A DNA stretch of 64,000 nucleotides from Bin55 sp009840545 (GCA_965208815.1 OZ242357.1:2728001-2792000), one strand, 5' to 3'. Positions 1 through 10,200 are shown, counted from the stretch's first letter. Numbers and translations are program-made. Notes: generated from the sequence alone by a model not told the origin.

Positions 1-569
1 AGTGTGAGCCCGTGAGGTCTGAGTGCGTTTTCCAAGTGCGGACCAAGAATTCCTGCCTGGACTCGCGCTGCTCGACTGACTTCGTCAATCTCCAGAACTT
101 CGCTCATGCAATCCATGTCGATTGAGATTGCTGATTCGCACGATGGTGGAACATTCACGCCCCAAACGACAGTGGTTCCTCCTCCGTAGGGAATGGCACT
201 AACTTGGTTCGTAGTGCACCAGTCCAAGACCATTTCGAGCTCGTCTTCGTTTCGAGGATGAGCTACCGCATCAGGTGGATGGGGAAAATGCCCCCGTATA
301 GCAGCCAATAGCTCGGTTGAATGACCACCATAAGTGTGAGTAACTCTCTCTGCGTGATCTGTCGTCGTAAATTCATTGAGCCTTTCGGGAATTCGTAGCC
401 GAGATTCTCGAATCTCAATGTCTTTTATTCGAGGGACTTTTGGCGGAGAGACAACAGTACCCAACCTTTGTGAGATCTGTTGTGCTGCATGGTTGCGTTC
501 CGCTTCAGAAGGCTCGTCCGAAACGTAACCCCAGGTCCAAAAGCTTCGCCTTTCAGTGGGTTTAGGCAC
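1..569 (-). CDS. FAD-binding oxidoreductase, alkyl-DHAP synthase/FAD-linked oxidase family (partial, runs off left edge)
   Basis: Translating the minus strand from a GTG at 569 gives an unbroken frame to the window edge; an in-frame TAA lies just upstream (588-590). The product begins MPKPTERRSFWTWGY and contains the FAD-linked oxidase N-terminal pattern: a THTYGGHSTE segment, then PDAVAHPRNEDELEMVL, then the pyrophosphate-binding loop YGGGTTVVWGVN, followed by a second strand with EIDEVSRAARVQAG. The W-x-W-G opening and the spacing of these blocks resemble alkyldihydroxyacetonephosphate synthase-like flavoproteins, which oxidise or transfer on hydroxy-acid or ether-lipid precursors; the exact substrate cannot be told. 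About 189 residues are visible of a family that is usually around 500-550. The start is a GTG, which is why an ATG-only reading misses it. Confidence 0.85.
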   Translation of the reverse strand, partial: MPKPTERRSFWTWGYVSDEPSEAERNHAAQQISQRLGTVVSPPKVPRIKDIEIRESRLRIPERLNEFTTTDHAERVTHTYGGHSTELLAAIRGHFPHPPDAVAHPRNEDELEMVLDWCTTNQVSAIPYGGGTTVVWGVNVPPSCESAISIDMDCMSEVLEIDEVSRAARVQAGILGPHLENALRPHGLT

Positions 570-627
570 AGTTTCCCAATTCGTGGATTAGCAATTTCTT
601 CATTTAGGCACACCATCCAGCAGCACT

Positions 628-1077
628 TCATTCATTGTCAATTGTCGAGTCCTCCGAGTCTAGATCCACTTTGTGTGTTGAAAGGTGTGTATTGATCAGA
701 AAACTAGGATGTTCTGACCCTGTCAACCCAAATCCTTTTTGTTCCAAGGCAGTCATGATTTCCCTGTTCTTCTTATACCACTCCCTCTCTAATCTTGCGT
801 CTTCTTCTGGATCTTCATGCACCCACCTTATTTCCATTAATGCAGGCAGGACCTCGACTGTACCGTCGGAACGAATCCGAACATGTGAGTCATTTGTCAT
901 TCTTTGAGCTGAATAGTAGTCCAAAAACTTGCCATGGCAATCTTCTCCAAAGAGGAACTTGACTGTCCATCCCGCCTCCACGATTTGGCCATGTTTAGTT
1001 CGGTTTTCAATGTCGTCAGGTAGCGCAATTTGCCAATGAGAAAATTTCTTGTTAAACACGGAAATCCGCTTGTCCAT
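628..1077 (-). CDS. hypothetical protein, 149 aa
   Basis: Open frame with ATG start at 1077 and stop just before the FAD oxidase gene on the same strand (58 nt spacing), so the two may be co-transcribed. No signal peptide and no membrane segment. The product is hydrophilic with a Trp-rich middle (EIRWVHEDPEEDARLEREWY) and an acidic C-terminus (VDLDSEDSTIDNE). I do not recognise a family. Coding is supported mainly by length, by the arrangement head-to-tail with the next gene and by the lack of a better frame on the other strand. Confidence 0.55.
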   Translation of the reverse strand: MDKRISVFNKKFSHWQIALPDDIENRTKHGQIVEAGWTVKFLFGEDCHGKFLDYYSAQRMTNDSHVRIRSDGTVEVLPALMEIRWVHEDPEEDARLEREWYKKNREIMTALEQKGFGLTGSEHPSFLINTHLSTHKVDLDSEDSTIDNE

Positions 1078-1208
1078 TTAAAGTGTCCGTATTCCGAGAA
1101 GGTCAGTAAAGTCTAGTCAATCTGGCTTTGACGGTTGTGTATGGTCGCGCTTTCAACCCATCAGAACAATCGTAATTTAGTCTAGAATCTAAGTCTATCC
1201 CTCAGAAT

Positions 1209-3287
1209 GTGAAAACGGACCTGTCCACCATGGCGAATAATCGGTTTCTCTCTCTACCCGTAGTCGGATTTCTCGTTGGGATGCTGATATCGGGCGTTGC
1301 GATAGGTGCAATAGGACACAAGTTTCTGATCTCATGGGTTTCCAGCGAAATTTCTACAAACTCGGATGAGACTTCGTTTGTCTCTGAATCGGCTTACCTC
1401 GACGACACTCGGACCCTTAACTCTGGCGAATCGAGTGTCTTTTCAGAGTCTTGGGGAAATGACAAGTTCGACTCAGACCTAACCCGAATCGCGAAGATAA
1501 AGGGAGAATTCGCTCGAACTACTGCGTTACACCAACTCGTGGCAACTGCGGACGAATACAGATTGACGGACCTGCTTGCACAATCCACGAAAGTCAGACC
1601 AGACATTCTTCAAGTTCGATTGCAAAAACCAATTATTCAACGACTCACCATGATCGACCCAATCCGTGCATTGGAAGCAATCGAGTCACTTCCTTTTCAT
1701 CGCCAAGAATCGCTGATGAGAACGGTGTTTGCCGAATGGTCTGAGGTATCCCTCGACCAATCGGTTGCCTACGCAAAAAACCTGAATGAGGCAGAAAAAT
1801 ATGCTGCTCTTCAGGGAATCCTACATTCGCGATTTGACCTGTCTGACGAAATCCGTCGAGAAATTGCTCGCGAAGTCGGAAATGAAAACGTTGCAGACGA
1901 AGTATTTGAAAGCGAATCATTTTTCGCCCAAATAGAGAATCCTCAGCAAGCGTGGTACGAATTAATCGAAGAGGGCGACCATAGCATCGACAACCTCGGC
2001 AATCTCATTCGCGTTGCAGACGCTTGGGTACGGCGAAATGGATTGGGAGTGCTGAATCAGATTAGCGGCTCAATCGACGATACGTCTCGCAGAATCAGCG
2101 TTGTAACTTCCGTCGTGCTGAATAGCGCTCGGAGAGACCCATCGGGAACCGTTTCACAGCTCTTGTCGATGGATGAAAAAATAGCAAAGACTGCTGCACC
2201 AAGAGCAATTCACGTTTGGGCAAAGTCAGATCCAAAATCTGCTCTCGCGGCTGCATCAAGTGTTGAATCGGGCTCACTTCGGCGCTCGTTAGAGCAATCG
2301 GTAATCTCAGTGTGGGCAAACAGCGATCCTCACGAGCTGCTGGCTAGTATTGATTCGCTTTCAGAAAATGTCATCGACTTAGCTGAAGCGAAAGCTGTTC
2401 GGTCGATCGCTAGATCTGCACCGGCAGAAGCCGCCAGATTGCTAGTGGCACTCGACATGAATCCGAAGAACAGTGGCATTGCCAATGCCATAGCATCTAG
2501 CTGGTCCAAGACTGATCCCTTGGCTGCCGTTGACTGGGTGTTGAACACTCCAAGACTGGAACCCGTTCAGCGTCAGTTGCTTGAGCCAGTTCTAGGAAAC
2601 TTAGCCAAGAGTGATTCCGATCAAGCAATGGAACTAGCGTTGCAGCAGCCTGAAGAAATGGGATTGGAGGCCACTGTGGTTTCTCGCCTTGCATCGGTTG
2701 ACCCGCTTAAAGCTCTCGATTGGCTGTCGCTAATTCGAGATGACAATCACGCTTTTTCCGCTTTTACCTCTGTGGGAGCCGAACTATTGAAGGTTGGCAA
2801 AAAGCAGCGAGCAATGACTCTTGCCGAGGAAGTACCGCGCGAATATCGTCACGCTTATTATCAATCACTGTTCAACGAGTGGGCAAGGAACGATCCCGAG
2901 GATCTACTATCTTCTCTTGAAAGGCTTCCGTCTAAATCAGCAAAGTCCACAGCCGCATTCGAGCTTGCGATGCAATCGCGATTCAAGAGTGGTTTTCTGT
3001 CTGAAGAACAGATCGAATACGCGAAAACTTTTCTGAGGGACATCGATGCCACAATTTTCGAAAACACCGATGCTTTTGTCGGATTTGAGGGAGAAAGTTC
3101 CGTTCGGATCATCGGCGATAGTGCCAGCGATTTGTTTCTGGACTCTGAGCAAATAGAAGATTTGCTCGACGAACTCACAGATGAAATGAATCAATCGGTT
3201 AGCAACAGCTCGGGAGATACCATTCGAATGGCGCCGATCGTCAGAAGAGAAGCAATCATCTTTAGAAAGGACGACGGAGAGGAGTAA
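1209..3287 (+). CDS. membrane-anchored alpha-helical repeat protein with WxxxDPxxAL motifs
   Basis: A 692-aa product beginning at GTG 1209; an in-frame ATG at 1230 is an equally good start. Residues about 15-42 form one hydrophobic segment (LPVVGFLVGMLISGVAIGAIG), a signal anchor placing the rest outside the cytoplasmic membrane. From about residue 130 onward a degenerate helical unit of roughly 30-45 residues recurs, each with a core like W-A-x-S/N-D-P-x-x-A-L: WAKSDPKSALAA, WANSDPHELLAS, WSKTDPLAAVDW, LASVDPLKALDW, WARNDPEDLLSS. This looks like a HEAT/TPR-like solenoid suited to protein-protein contacts. Similar DP-repeat proteins are known from Planctomycetes, Verrucomicrobia and marine proteobacteria, without an assigned role. 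The gene stands alone, convergent with the downstream VOC gene. No enzymatic motif was seen. Confidence 0.8.
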   Translation: MKTDLSTMANNRFLSLPVVGFLVGMLISGVAIGAIGHKFLISWVSSEISTNSDETSFVSESAYLDDTRTLNSGESSVFSESWGNDKFDSDLTRIAKIKGEFARTTALHQLVATADEYRLTDLLAQSTKVRPDILQVRLQKPIIQRLTMIDPIRALEAIESLPFHRQESLMRTVFAEWSEVSLDQSVAYAKNLNEAEKYAALQGILHSRFDLSDEIRREIAREVGNENVADEVFESESFFAQIENPQQAWYELIEEGDHSIDNLGNLIRVADAWVRRNGLGVLNQISGSIDDTSRRISVVTSVVLNSARRDPSGTVSQLLSMDEKIAKTAAPRAIHVWAKSDPKSALAAASSVESGSLRRSLEQSVISVWANSDPHELLASIDSLSENVIDLAEAKAVRSIARSAPAEAARLLVALDMNPKNSGIANAIASSWSKTDPLAAVDWVLNTPRLEPVQRQLLEPVLGNLAKSDSDQAMELALQQPEEMGLEATVVSRLASVDPLKALDWLSLIRDDNHAFSAFTSVGAELLKVGKKQRAMTLAEEVPREYRHAYYQSLFNEWARNDPEDLLSSLERLPSKSAKSTAAFELAMQSRFKSGFLSEEQIEYAKTFLRDIDATIFENTDAFVGFEGESSVRIIGDSASDLFLDSEQIEDLLDELTDEMNQSVSNSSGDTIRMAPIVRREAIIFRKDDGEE

Positions 3288-3558
3288 GTTGACGTTCGAG
3301 CACTTGGTCGCTTTTTTTTCAGTGACGGCCTCTGCGCCTTAGCTCAGGAATTCGGAAGCCGACTCTTCACCAATATACCCGCAATTTTGCTTCCTACACG
3401 CTGAAAGCGAGTTGCAACTGGATGCGGGATTACTCCGCTAGATATTGAGATAGGTGCGCGATTAGTGAATCTCGTAATCTTCCAATTTCCGACTGAGATC
3501 TAAATTCAATAAGCAAGAATCGTTCGTGAAGACCAGACTGCTGCGATTCCATCTGTTT

Positions 3559-3999
3559 CTATACAAATAGATTCGCCTCGATTTTGTGCCCGTCTAGATC
3601 ATAAACAAAACAACCGTAATAAGTGGGACCGTACATCGGACGCGGACCGGGTGCTCCATCGCTAGTTCCTCCTGACTCCAATGCTGTGTCGTAAAACGCT
3701 TGCACAGCTTCTTTGGAGGAGGCAGTAAACGCAAAGTGTCCTCCGTTGGCGTTTGTGGCTGTCTCCCCGTTGAGCGGTCGTTGTACCCAGAACTCAGGAA
3801 ATCTCTTTCCATAAGCAACAGCGATATTGGGAATCTCCAACTGTCTACTCGCGCCAATTGTTGCCATAACCGCATCGTAGAACTTCAATGCACTATCCAA
3901 ATTATTGACCCCTATGGAGACATGATTGAGAATGCTGGGATTGGAATCTGACATTGCGTTTTCGTCCGGCTGATCTGTTTTGCTATTGTATTTCCCCAT
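3559..3999 (-). CDS. VOC family protein (glyoxalase/bleomycin-resistance/dioxygenase fold)
   Basis: A 146-aa single-module vicinal-oxygen-chelate protein. The fold signature starts at NHVSIGVNNLDSALKFYD (first metal His in NH) and ends in a DLDGHKIEANLF segment, with the Glu that usually completes the metal site. Members bind a divalent metal and act as glyoxalases, epimerases, dioxygenases or resistance proteins; substrate is not predictable here. An internal ATG at 3954 (MSDSNPSIL) is a plausible alternative start because it removes 15 low-complexity residues and avoids overlap with the Shine-Dalgarno region of the divergent thioesterase gene. Neither start has a clear ribosome-binding site. 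Confidence 0.85.
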   Translation of the reverse strand: MGKYNSKTDQPDENAMSDSNPSILNHVSIGVNNLDSALKFYDAVMATIGASRQLEIPNIAVAYGKRFPEFWVQRPLNGETATNANGGHFAFTASSKEAVQAFYDTALESGGTSDGAPGPRPMYGPTYYGCFVYDLDGHKIEANLFV

Positions 4000-4018
4000 T
4001 TCTGGAGAGGTATATGGT

Positions 4019-4423
4019 TTGAATTCTCACGGATCTCCAGCAAACCGCATTGCATCCGAGAGCTTTGCTGAATGGTTGGGAATTCAGCTGATCCGATCGG
4101 CAGAAGACAAAGCTGTCGTTAAGCTGCCTTACACAGTTCAACTGGGAAAAGGTCGAATTCATGGAGGAGCGATAAGCGCTCTAGTTGATGTAGCTGCAAC
4201 AGCCGCGTTCTGGTCCACACCTCTTGTAAATGCAAAATCTCGAGGTGCCACGGTTGGATTCACCATAAATTTTCTTAAATTGGCGGTATCGACAGACTTG
4301 ACGGCTACTGCCACTGTTCGGCGGCGAGGTAATACCTTATGCACCGGAAATGTTGTGGTCACCGACAAGAACGAGGAAGAAGTTGCGATTGCCGTAGTGA
4401 CCTATAAGCTTCAGCACAAATAG
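4019..4423 (+). CDS. PaaI-type acyl-CoA thioesterase (hotdog fold)
   Basis: I place the start at TTG 4019 because a strong Shine-Dalgarno GGAGAGG lies at 4004-4010, 8 nt upstream; an open frame extends further to 3980 but without a ribosome-binding site and would overlap the divergent VOC gene. The 134-aa product has the hotdog hallmark GRIHGGAISALVDVAATAAFW, where the HGG turn and the Asp on the central helix line the thioester site, followed by strand repeats (TATATVRRRGNTLCTGNVVVTD). These enzymes hydrolyse aryl- or acyl-CoA thioesters in the cytoplasm. The MDR reductase gene follows 36 nt downstream on the same strand and may share a transcript. Confidence 0.88.
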   Translation: MNSHGSPANRIASESFAEWLGIQLIRSAEDKAVVKLPYTVQLGKGRIHGGAISALVDVAATAAFWSTPLVNAKSRGATVGFTINFLKLAVSTDLTATATVRRRGNTLCTGNVVVTDKNEEEVAIAVVTYKLQHK

Positions 4424-4459
4424 AACCAAACATCGCAAAAAAAAAAATGGAACCGAAGA

Positions 4460-5452
4460 ATGAGCTTTGAATCACGAGAGGTCCACTTAGTCCAGCGACC
4501 AACTGGTCTCCCCACTCCGGATCACTTTTCGATTGTGGAACAAGCCGTAAGTGATCCCAATCCGGGAGAAGTAGTAGTAAAGAACCGATTCATGTCAGTG
4601 GATCCAGCCATGCGACCGCGACTGTCGAACGGACAGCAACCCGTTGGTGCAGTCATGTCAGGCGGCGCACTTGGAGTCGTCGTCGAATCTCGAAATTCGG
4701 AATTTAAGGAAGGCGATACAGTTCTCAATGGCATGGGTTTTCGAGAGTATTTCACTTCCGATGGCAGAGGTCTCACCCCATTGGACCCCAAGGGCTTTCC
4801 TGAGACTCTGTACATGCATGTCTTGGGCACGACTGGTTTTACGGCTTGGGGTGGAATGCTGATCGTGGGAGAACTTAAAGAGGGTGAGAACGTTTTTGTT
4901 TCCACCGCTGCAGGGGCAGTGGGTCTGGTCGCCGCTCAAATTGCCAAGATCAAGAATTGCTATGTCATTGGCAGTACAAGCACTGAAGAAAAGTGTCGCT
5001 GGTTGAGGGACACTCTTGGTCTGGACGTTGCAATCAATTACAACGAAGGCGTGCTCAGAAAGAACCTAAAAGCAGCAGCGCTAAATGGAATCGACGTCTA
5101 TTTCGACAATGTGGGCGGTTCGCACCTTGATGCCGCGTTGCCACGTATGAACGTGCTCGGACGCATTCCAATCTGCGGGATGATTTCCGCGTACAACAAT
5201 TTCGGTGCAATCTCGGAAGGTGTAACAACTCTGTCCAACATGATCTATCAACGGGTGACCATGCGAGGATTTGTTGTCTACGACTTCGAAGACAAACGCG
5301 AACAGTTCTTGGATGACATGAAAGGCTGGCTTTCCACTGGCGAGATGAAATACGAAGAAACCGTCTTTGATGGAATTGAAAGTGCGGCGGATGCATTGAT
5401 TGGATTGTTCACCGGGGCGAATATTGGGAAGATGCTTGTCAAACTCGATTAG
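4460..5452 (+). CDS. NADP-dependent oxidoreductase, MDR superfamily (LTB4-dehydrogenase/2-alkenal reductase type)
   Basis: A 330-aa zinc-independent medium-chain dehydrogenase/reductase. The N-terminal catalytic half carries the family markers NRFMSVDPAMRPRL and ends near VLGTTGFTAWGG; the Rossmann half has the dinucleotide loop TAAGAVGLVAAQIA (residues 149-162) and the conserved YFDNVGGSHLDAAL segment. Relatives reduce the double bond of enals, enones or 15-oxo-prostaglandins with NADPH, often as detoxification of lipid peroxidation products. Length is normal. The ATG is preceded by GGAACCGAAGA and, further up, an 11-base run of A. It follows the thioesterase on the same strand. Confidence 0.92.
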   Translation: MSFESREVHLVQRPTGLPTPDHFSIVEQAVSDPNPGEVVVKNRFMSVDPAMRPRLSNGQQPVGAVMSGGALGVVVESRNSEFKEGDTVLNGMGFREYFTSDGRGLTPLDPKGFPETLYMHVLGTTGFTAWGGMLIVGELKEGENVFVSTAAGAVGLVAAQIAKIKNCYVIGSTSTEEKCRWLRDTLGLDVAINYNEGVLRKNLKAAALNGIDVYFDNVGGSHLDAALPRMNVLGRIPICGMISAYNNFGAISEGVTTLSNMIYQRVTMRGFVVYDFEDKREQFLDDMKGWLSTGEMKYEETVFDGIESAADALIGLFTGANIGKMLVKLD

Positions 5453-5516
5453 CCAGATTGGGAATTGCTGTAGAAGGACATCCTATTGACCAATCGTCTT
5501 CCCAACGACAGGAGTA

Positions 5517-5855
5517 ATGATCTTGAATGCTGCCATCGCTGACAGTAAAGGAGAACTCGAACAGCTGTGTGTTCGATACGATGTATTGCGACTCTTTGTG
5601 TTTGGTTCAGCGGCTCGCTCAGTCGATTTCGATCCACAATTCAGCGACGCTGACTTCCTTGTCGAATTTAAGGCCAGCAGTAGGCTGTCTCCCTTCGAAC
5701 AATTCTTCGACTTTGCTGGTGCGTTAAGGCAAATCCTCGGTCGTTCAGTCGATCTCGTGGAGGCCGGTGCAGTTCGAAACCACTATCTTTGCTCAGCTAT
5801 GAACAAAGATTGTGAGCTTGTTTATGAATCTTGCGAGGCGACTACCATCGGCTAG
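5517..5855 (+). CDS. minimal nucleotidyltransferase (MNT/MntA-like domain protein), orphan
   Basis: A 112-aa protein with the polymerase-beta-like signature GSAAR at residues 30-34 followed by SDADFLVEF, giving the Gly-Ser plus Asp44/Asp46 metal-binding arrangement of the MNT fold. In type VII toxin-antitoxin systems such a protein (MntA) inactivates a HEPN RNase toxin by polyadenylylation. The usual HEPN partner would sit immediately downstream, often overlapping; the frames after 5855 close within about 25 codons and show no HEPN signature, so this copy appears to be solitary. The ATG follows a good AGGAG site at 5510-5514. No neighbouring gene is functionally linked. Confidence 0.8.
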   Translation: MILNAAIADSKGELEQLCVRYDVLRLFVFGSAARSVDFDPQFSDADFLVEFKASSRLSPFEQFFDFAGALRQILGRSVDLVEAGAVRNHYLCSAMNKDCELVYESCEATTIG

Positions 5856-6160
5856 CGACCACGCTGCGGCGGTGTCAATTCTCAAGTCAAGCGTTTAGAT
5901 CGGGCCAAGTGAGTAGGAGATAGTGAGAAATTTCTCGTCAATGACGTCCAAGCGTATAGGCAGTAATTTCTCACGTTGCAAAGTAGATAGCGAAGGCTGA
6001 TGGTTTTCATTCCCAACATCGTATGCTTAGACTTATGTGGTACGCTCAGACTTGAGGGTAACCAGCCGCTTGTGGTTTGCTGAGTCACTCAAGGTCCACC
6101 AGACAAGAAAATTCGATAAAAACACAGATAAGTAGCTAGCAAGCAGATGGGAGAGGAGAG
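5856..6160. other. intergenic region with a 12-bp palindrome
   Basis: No convincing gene in 305 bases; short frames on both strands are interrupted. A perfect palindrome GAGAAATTTCTC lies at 5925-5936, and a related TTTCTCAC occurs at 5968-5975. The PhyH gene downstream has a strong purine-rich site (GGGAGAGGAGAG) directly before its ATG. A promoter for PhyH is expected here but no consensus pair stands out. Confidence 0.4.
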
Positions 6161-7120
6161 ATGAAATTTGGAAATTTCAAGAGCACTGAAGCACTAAATA
6201 AGAACTTCAATCGAATTCGGGAACTTGGTCTAGAGTCCCATGTTTCCGAACTCAACACATATGGGTTCACTGTCGTGCCACCCGATAAAGTCGCTGATCG
6301 GGAATTCTTTCATGAAATTCGTGAAACCGTTCTGCGTGTTTGTCGTGAACGTACCGGCTTCGAGTTCGAATTGGACAAGAATGGGGAATTTGGCGAGTAC
6401 AAGGCACAACCGCAGTCGGATGGTCAGTTTCTACTCTTCTATCTGTTAATGGCTGACCCAATCTTTGAAAAGTGGATCCTCAATCCCACCCTCTATACAT
6501 TGATCGACTATCTCATGGGAGGACAACAACAGTTGTCAAGCCTGACTTCGTTTGTCAAATGGAAAGGTGAGAGACAGGGATTGGGATTGCACAGCGACTC
6601 ACCTCCCGATCGAGACGGACATCTTCCCGCTTGCTCAGACGTGGCAAACGCCGCTTACTGTTTAACTGACTATACATTGGAAAACGGAGCCATTGCGATG
6701 GTACCGGGTAGCCATCGATACTGTCGACAGCCGCGCCCTGGTGAAGGAGAGAAGAATGCAGTTCCAGTCGAGGCGGAAGCTGGCTCGTTAATTGCCTGGC
6801 ATGGCAACACATGGCACGGTGCATTTCCCAAGAAAACAGATGGTTTGCGTCTTAATGTCACAAGCTACCACTGTCACAGGAGACTCAAGACTCAAGAGGC
6901 GTATCAATGGCGGGTGACCCAAGAAATGCTGGAGCGCAACCCGACCGAGTTTGCACGCCTCGTCGCCGCGGATGACCACATGGGATGGGATGAGCACGGT
7001 CCCGATTACGCTCGCTCTCACAAATATCTACCCGAGGAAGCGAAAAAGCAACTCAGAGAATTTCGAAGAAAGCAAGCAGAGACACAGGCTCAAAAAGCAG
7101 AAAGTGCCGCTGCCGGATAG
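6161..7120 (+). CDS. phytanoyl-CoA dioxygenase (PhyH) family Fe(II)/2-oxoglutarate-dependent oxygenase
   Basis: A 319-aa PhyH-family oxygenase. The iron triad is visible: His144 and Asp146 in GLHSDSPPD and the distal His219 in GNTWHGAFP, followed by Arg230 in GLRLNV, which would bind the 2-oxoglutarate carboxylate. The jelly-roll core also shows the ENGAIAMVPGSHR loop typical of the family. Members hydroxylate small molecules at unactivated carbon while decarboxylating 2-oxoglutarate; the substrate is unknown. The C-terminus ends in a charged Ala/Gln/Lys tail. The start has a strong purine-rich ribosome-binding site. No metabolic partner lies next to it. Confidence 0.9.
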   Translation: MKFGNFKSTEALNKNFNRIRELGLESHVSELNTYGFTVVPPDKVADREFFHEIRETVLRVCRERTGFEFELDKNGEFGEYKAQPQSDGQFLLFYLLMADPIFEKWILNPTLYTLIDYLMGGQQQLSSLTSFVKWKGERQGLGLHSDSPPDRDGHLPACSDVANAAYCLTDYTLENGAIAMVPGSHRYCRQPRPGEGEKNAVPVEAEAGSLIAWHGNTWHGAFPKKTDGLRLNVTSYHCHRRLKTQEAYQWRVTQEMLERNPTEFARLVAADDHMGWDEHGPDYARSHKYLPEEAKKQLREFRRKQAETQAQKAESAAAG

Positions 7121-7254
7121 AGAAACCGATATTCCTTGATGTCAAGCGAGTGTTTCGTTCTGGAGTTCTTATCGTTCTTCGAGTCTCCAACACGAACTGT
7201 AAACTAGGCCTGAAGTTGAACCACTAATTCTTCGTTGGGACTAGCCAGAAGTCG

Positions 7255-10200
7255 TTACTCACTGGCAACTATCAGCCTACGAGCACTGGATTTTCCGTAG
7301 ATCTCAGGTGAATACATGGATTCCGCATGAGTTGGTCGGGCCAGGAAATCTCCTGTAGCAATTACTCGGCCAGTCCACAGCATTTCGTGCTTCCCTGAAT
7401 TCAAGAAGTCGCTGACGAACTTGACTGACTCGTGTCTCAATTCGCGTCTGTAGAACCCTGTTCGGACAAAATCCACCGACAACCAAAAATCACTGATTCT
7501 CTCCTGCAAGACGTGATAAAACACATGCTCTCCAATGACATCGTCTAAATTGGTTGTAGCGAGACGAGGATCTACAGGCTCTAAAGCTCCCGGAACGGGA
7601 TCGTCGACTATTACAAAATCAAGAGGATCCCGAGCATCCAATACCAACCTTACACGTACAAGGTCTCCTCTCTGCAATTCAGAAGAGTCGTCGATTTCGT
7701 TCCACTTCTCACCTTGCTTGATCCAGTAACTCCTGCTGATGTCAATACCATGATTTTGCGGATTGTTTTTAGTTTCAATTGGCTCGTATTGCATCGTGGC
7801 CTTGTAGTAGAGCCGGGATTGACCGAGTTGACTCAATACCAACTCTCCAGTCTTCCCTAGATTCCTGCGCTTTAATGCAGTTTCGAACGTTGCAAAGTCC
7901 ACATTGGTATGACCTGTCGCTTGTCGAATTCGCGGAACAATCTGATTGCGTCTGCCCATTGCAACTTTAACTGAGATATCCAGCTCATCCATTTCTGTTT
8001 CCATAGTCGCTGCATAGGCTGCAATTGCGTTGAAACAATAGGCAGACCGATGAGGAACTGCGCGTGGTTTCGGCTTGTTCCACTCGTACACAGCACCGCG
8101 AACGAGTGAAGCTAGACTCTCGTCGGAAACTAATGGCTTTCCACTGTTTCGTGCTTGGACGAACGTTGAGATTGCGCTGCAAGTCGTCCGCAGCATGCTG
8201 GAATGCAAAACGTTTCCATTTCTCACTACATCGTGCTGGATCATTGCCTTGTCGCCTGACACTGCGATGCTGTTCATTAGCCTTGCTGAAAGTTCGTCCA
8301 GCAGATCTCTCGGCGCATCAACAGCCAGCGCAGCTTGAAGAGTTTGTGCTAACGCAAACGGACTTAGATTTTCATTCTCACGGAAGAAGCTTTCGACTTG
8401 CCCAGCATCTCCTACCTCATATTGAACGAGTGCATTCACAATCATTGCATGAAGGGTAGTAGCTGTTTCACCAGAAATTCCACTTCTTCCAGATTGCCCT
8501 CTCCCGAGCTGATTTTGGAGATAGTCAAGTAGCCCAGAAATTACTGTATCTGGAACTTCGTAACCTGCGTCACTCACCCATTTCAGAGCTCGAGCGGTGT
8601 ATGCCGATAAAAGTGGGTTGGAGTAGCCTCCACCATCGCCCCAATAATCAAATCCTCCCGTGCTCGTTTGGTAGTCGGAAGCAGTCCCCAATACGCTTTG
8701 TAAGTAATCATCCGCTTGGGACCAGTCGAGATCAAAGTGCTTCTTCAAACCCCCATATCTGGCGGCAATTACAGCCTTGCTAAGCTGCTGTTCCCAACAA
8801 CTATACGGGTAGTCCTTGATTTGAGACAGTTTGTCATCTAACGATCGAATTAGCGATGAAGTCACGACTACTTTTAGAGAGCCTGTGTCCTTCTTGACAT
8901 CCCGAGGAAACTCAACCGGTTCAGCGACTTGGGAAGAAACAGATGTTCCATATATTGAATGTATGGCAATTCGATTGTCCGGTTGTACAGACAACGTTTG
9001 AACAACAGCATCTGAAAGTTCATCCGAAGTCGCTGTAGCAAGGAGTCGAATCGATCCTCCGGATTGGGGTCGTTTGTTGGCACTGAGCGAAACTGTTTGA
9101 GGAAACGTAACTATCTTTCGTTCGTAGCTCTTGAGAGTGATCGAGTCTTCAAATGAGATTGCTTCCACATCACCCGATGTTGCTATGGCCACTTCCACCG
9201 ACCGCTCCGAGTCAGTGCGGTTCAAAACCGAGTATCTCGCATCAAATACGTCTGAATCCGTGACCTGATTTGGAAGTACGGGGTGGATTTCCAAGTCCAG
9301 TCTCGTTTTTATCGACTTGTGGCCACTTCCAAACAAACGGGTGGTGTCTGCAGCGATCACAATAATCTTCCATTCGGTCAGACGATCTCCGGCCTTGAAT
9401 TCGAAGCTCGCCTTTCCCTCTCCATTTGTACGCAAACTAGGAATCCACTGACTTAACAGTTCATTGTTTTCTCTAGGATCCTGTTTTGGTCTTTGAAATG
9501 CACCGAGAGGTAACCTCATGCCCGAATAAACGATTCCGTAATCTCTTGACAGGAGACCGAACCCTTGAACTGCAAATTCGTAAGAGTTTGAGAAACCTTC
9601 AATTGGGTCATAGTGTCCAATTCCTGCCCTGGAGACCTCAAGAACTCCCTGATCGACCACTGCAACTGCTAGTTCAAGAGGCGTAGATACTCTTCGTCCA
9701 TCGAATTTGCTTGTCTCTATCGAGACTCTTACGGTTTCTCCTGGCTCATATACATCCTTGTCCGTCGAAATATCAATGTTCATCTTGGGGTCCGGGTCGC
9801 GAACTTTCAAAAAAATGTTTGCACGCTGGATGCGAGCATGGGGTCGAGTATCGTTGGCTCCAGCTGTCGGATTGGGAAGCGCAGCTTCTTCCGCTACCAT
9901 TGCTATAACAGAAACCCGTACCCGTGGCGAATATTCTTTTTTCAAGGGTATGTCGATGTACTGACCGTCTCCCTCTAGATTGACTACCCATTGATCCAGA
10001 ACGCCCAGTCGCTCAACTGTGACTAGTGCGTGAGAATTGGGAATAGAGTGTTCGATAGCAAGCTCGGCTACTTCACCCACGGTGAACTCCTTCCCGTATA
10101 AGTCATTGCGATCTCGAAAACTCAGATATCGCCGTTCTCCATTAGAGGAAAGTCTGAGCTTCCCTCGAACGGAGAATCGTTGTTCTACCTTTTGTAACGG

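Noticed and set aside
8064..8459. 131-aa plus-strand frame opposite A2M copy A
   Set aside because: Antisense to conserved A2M coding sequence; no start signals or motif.
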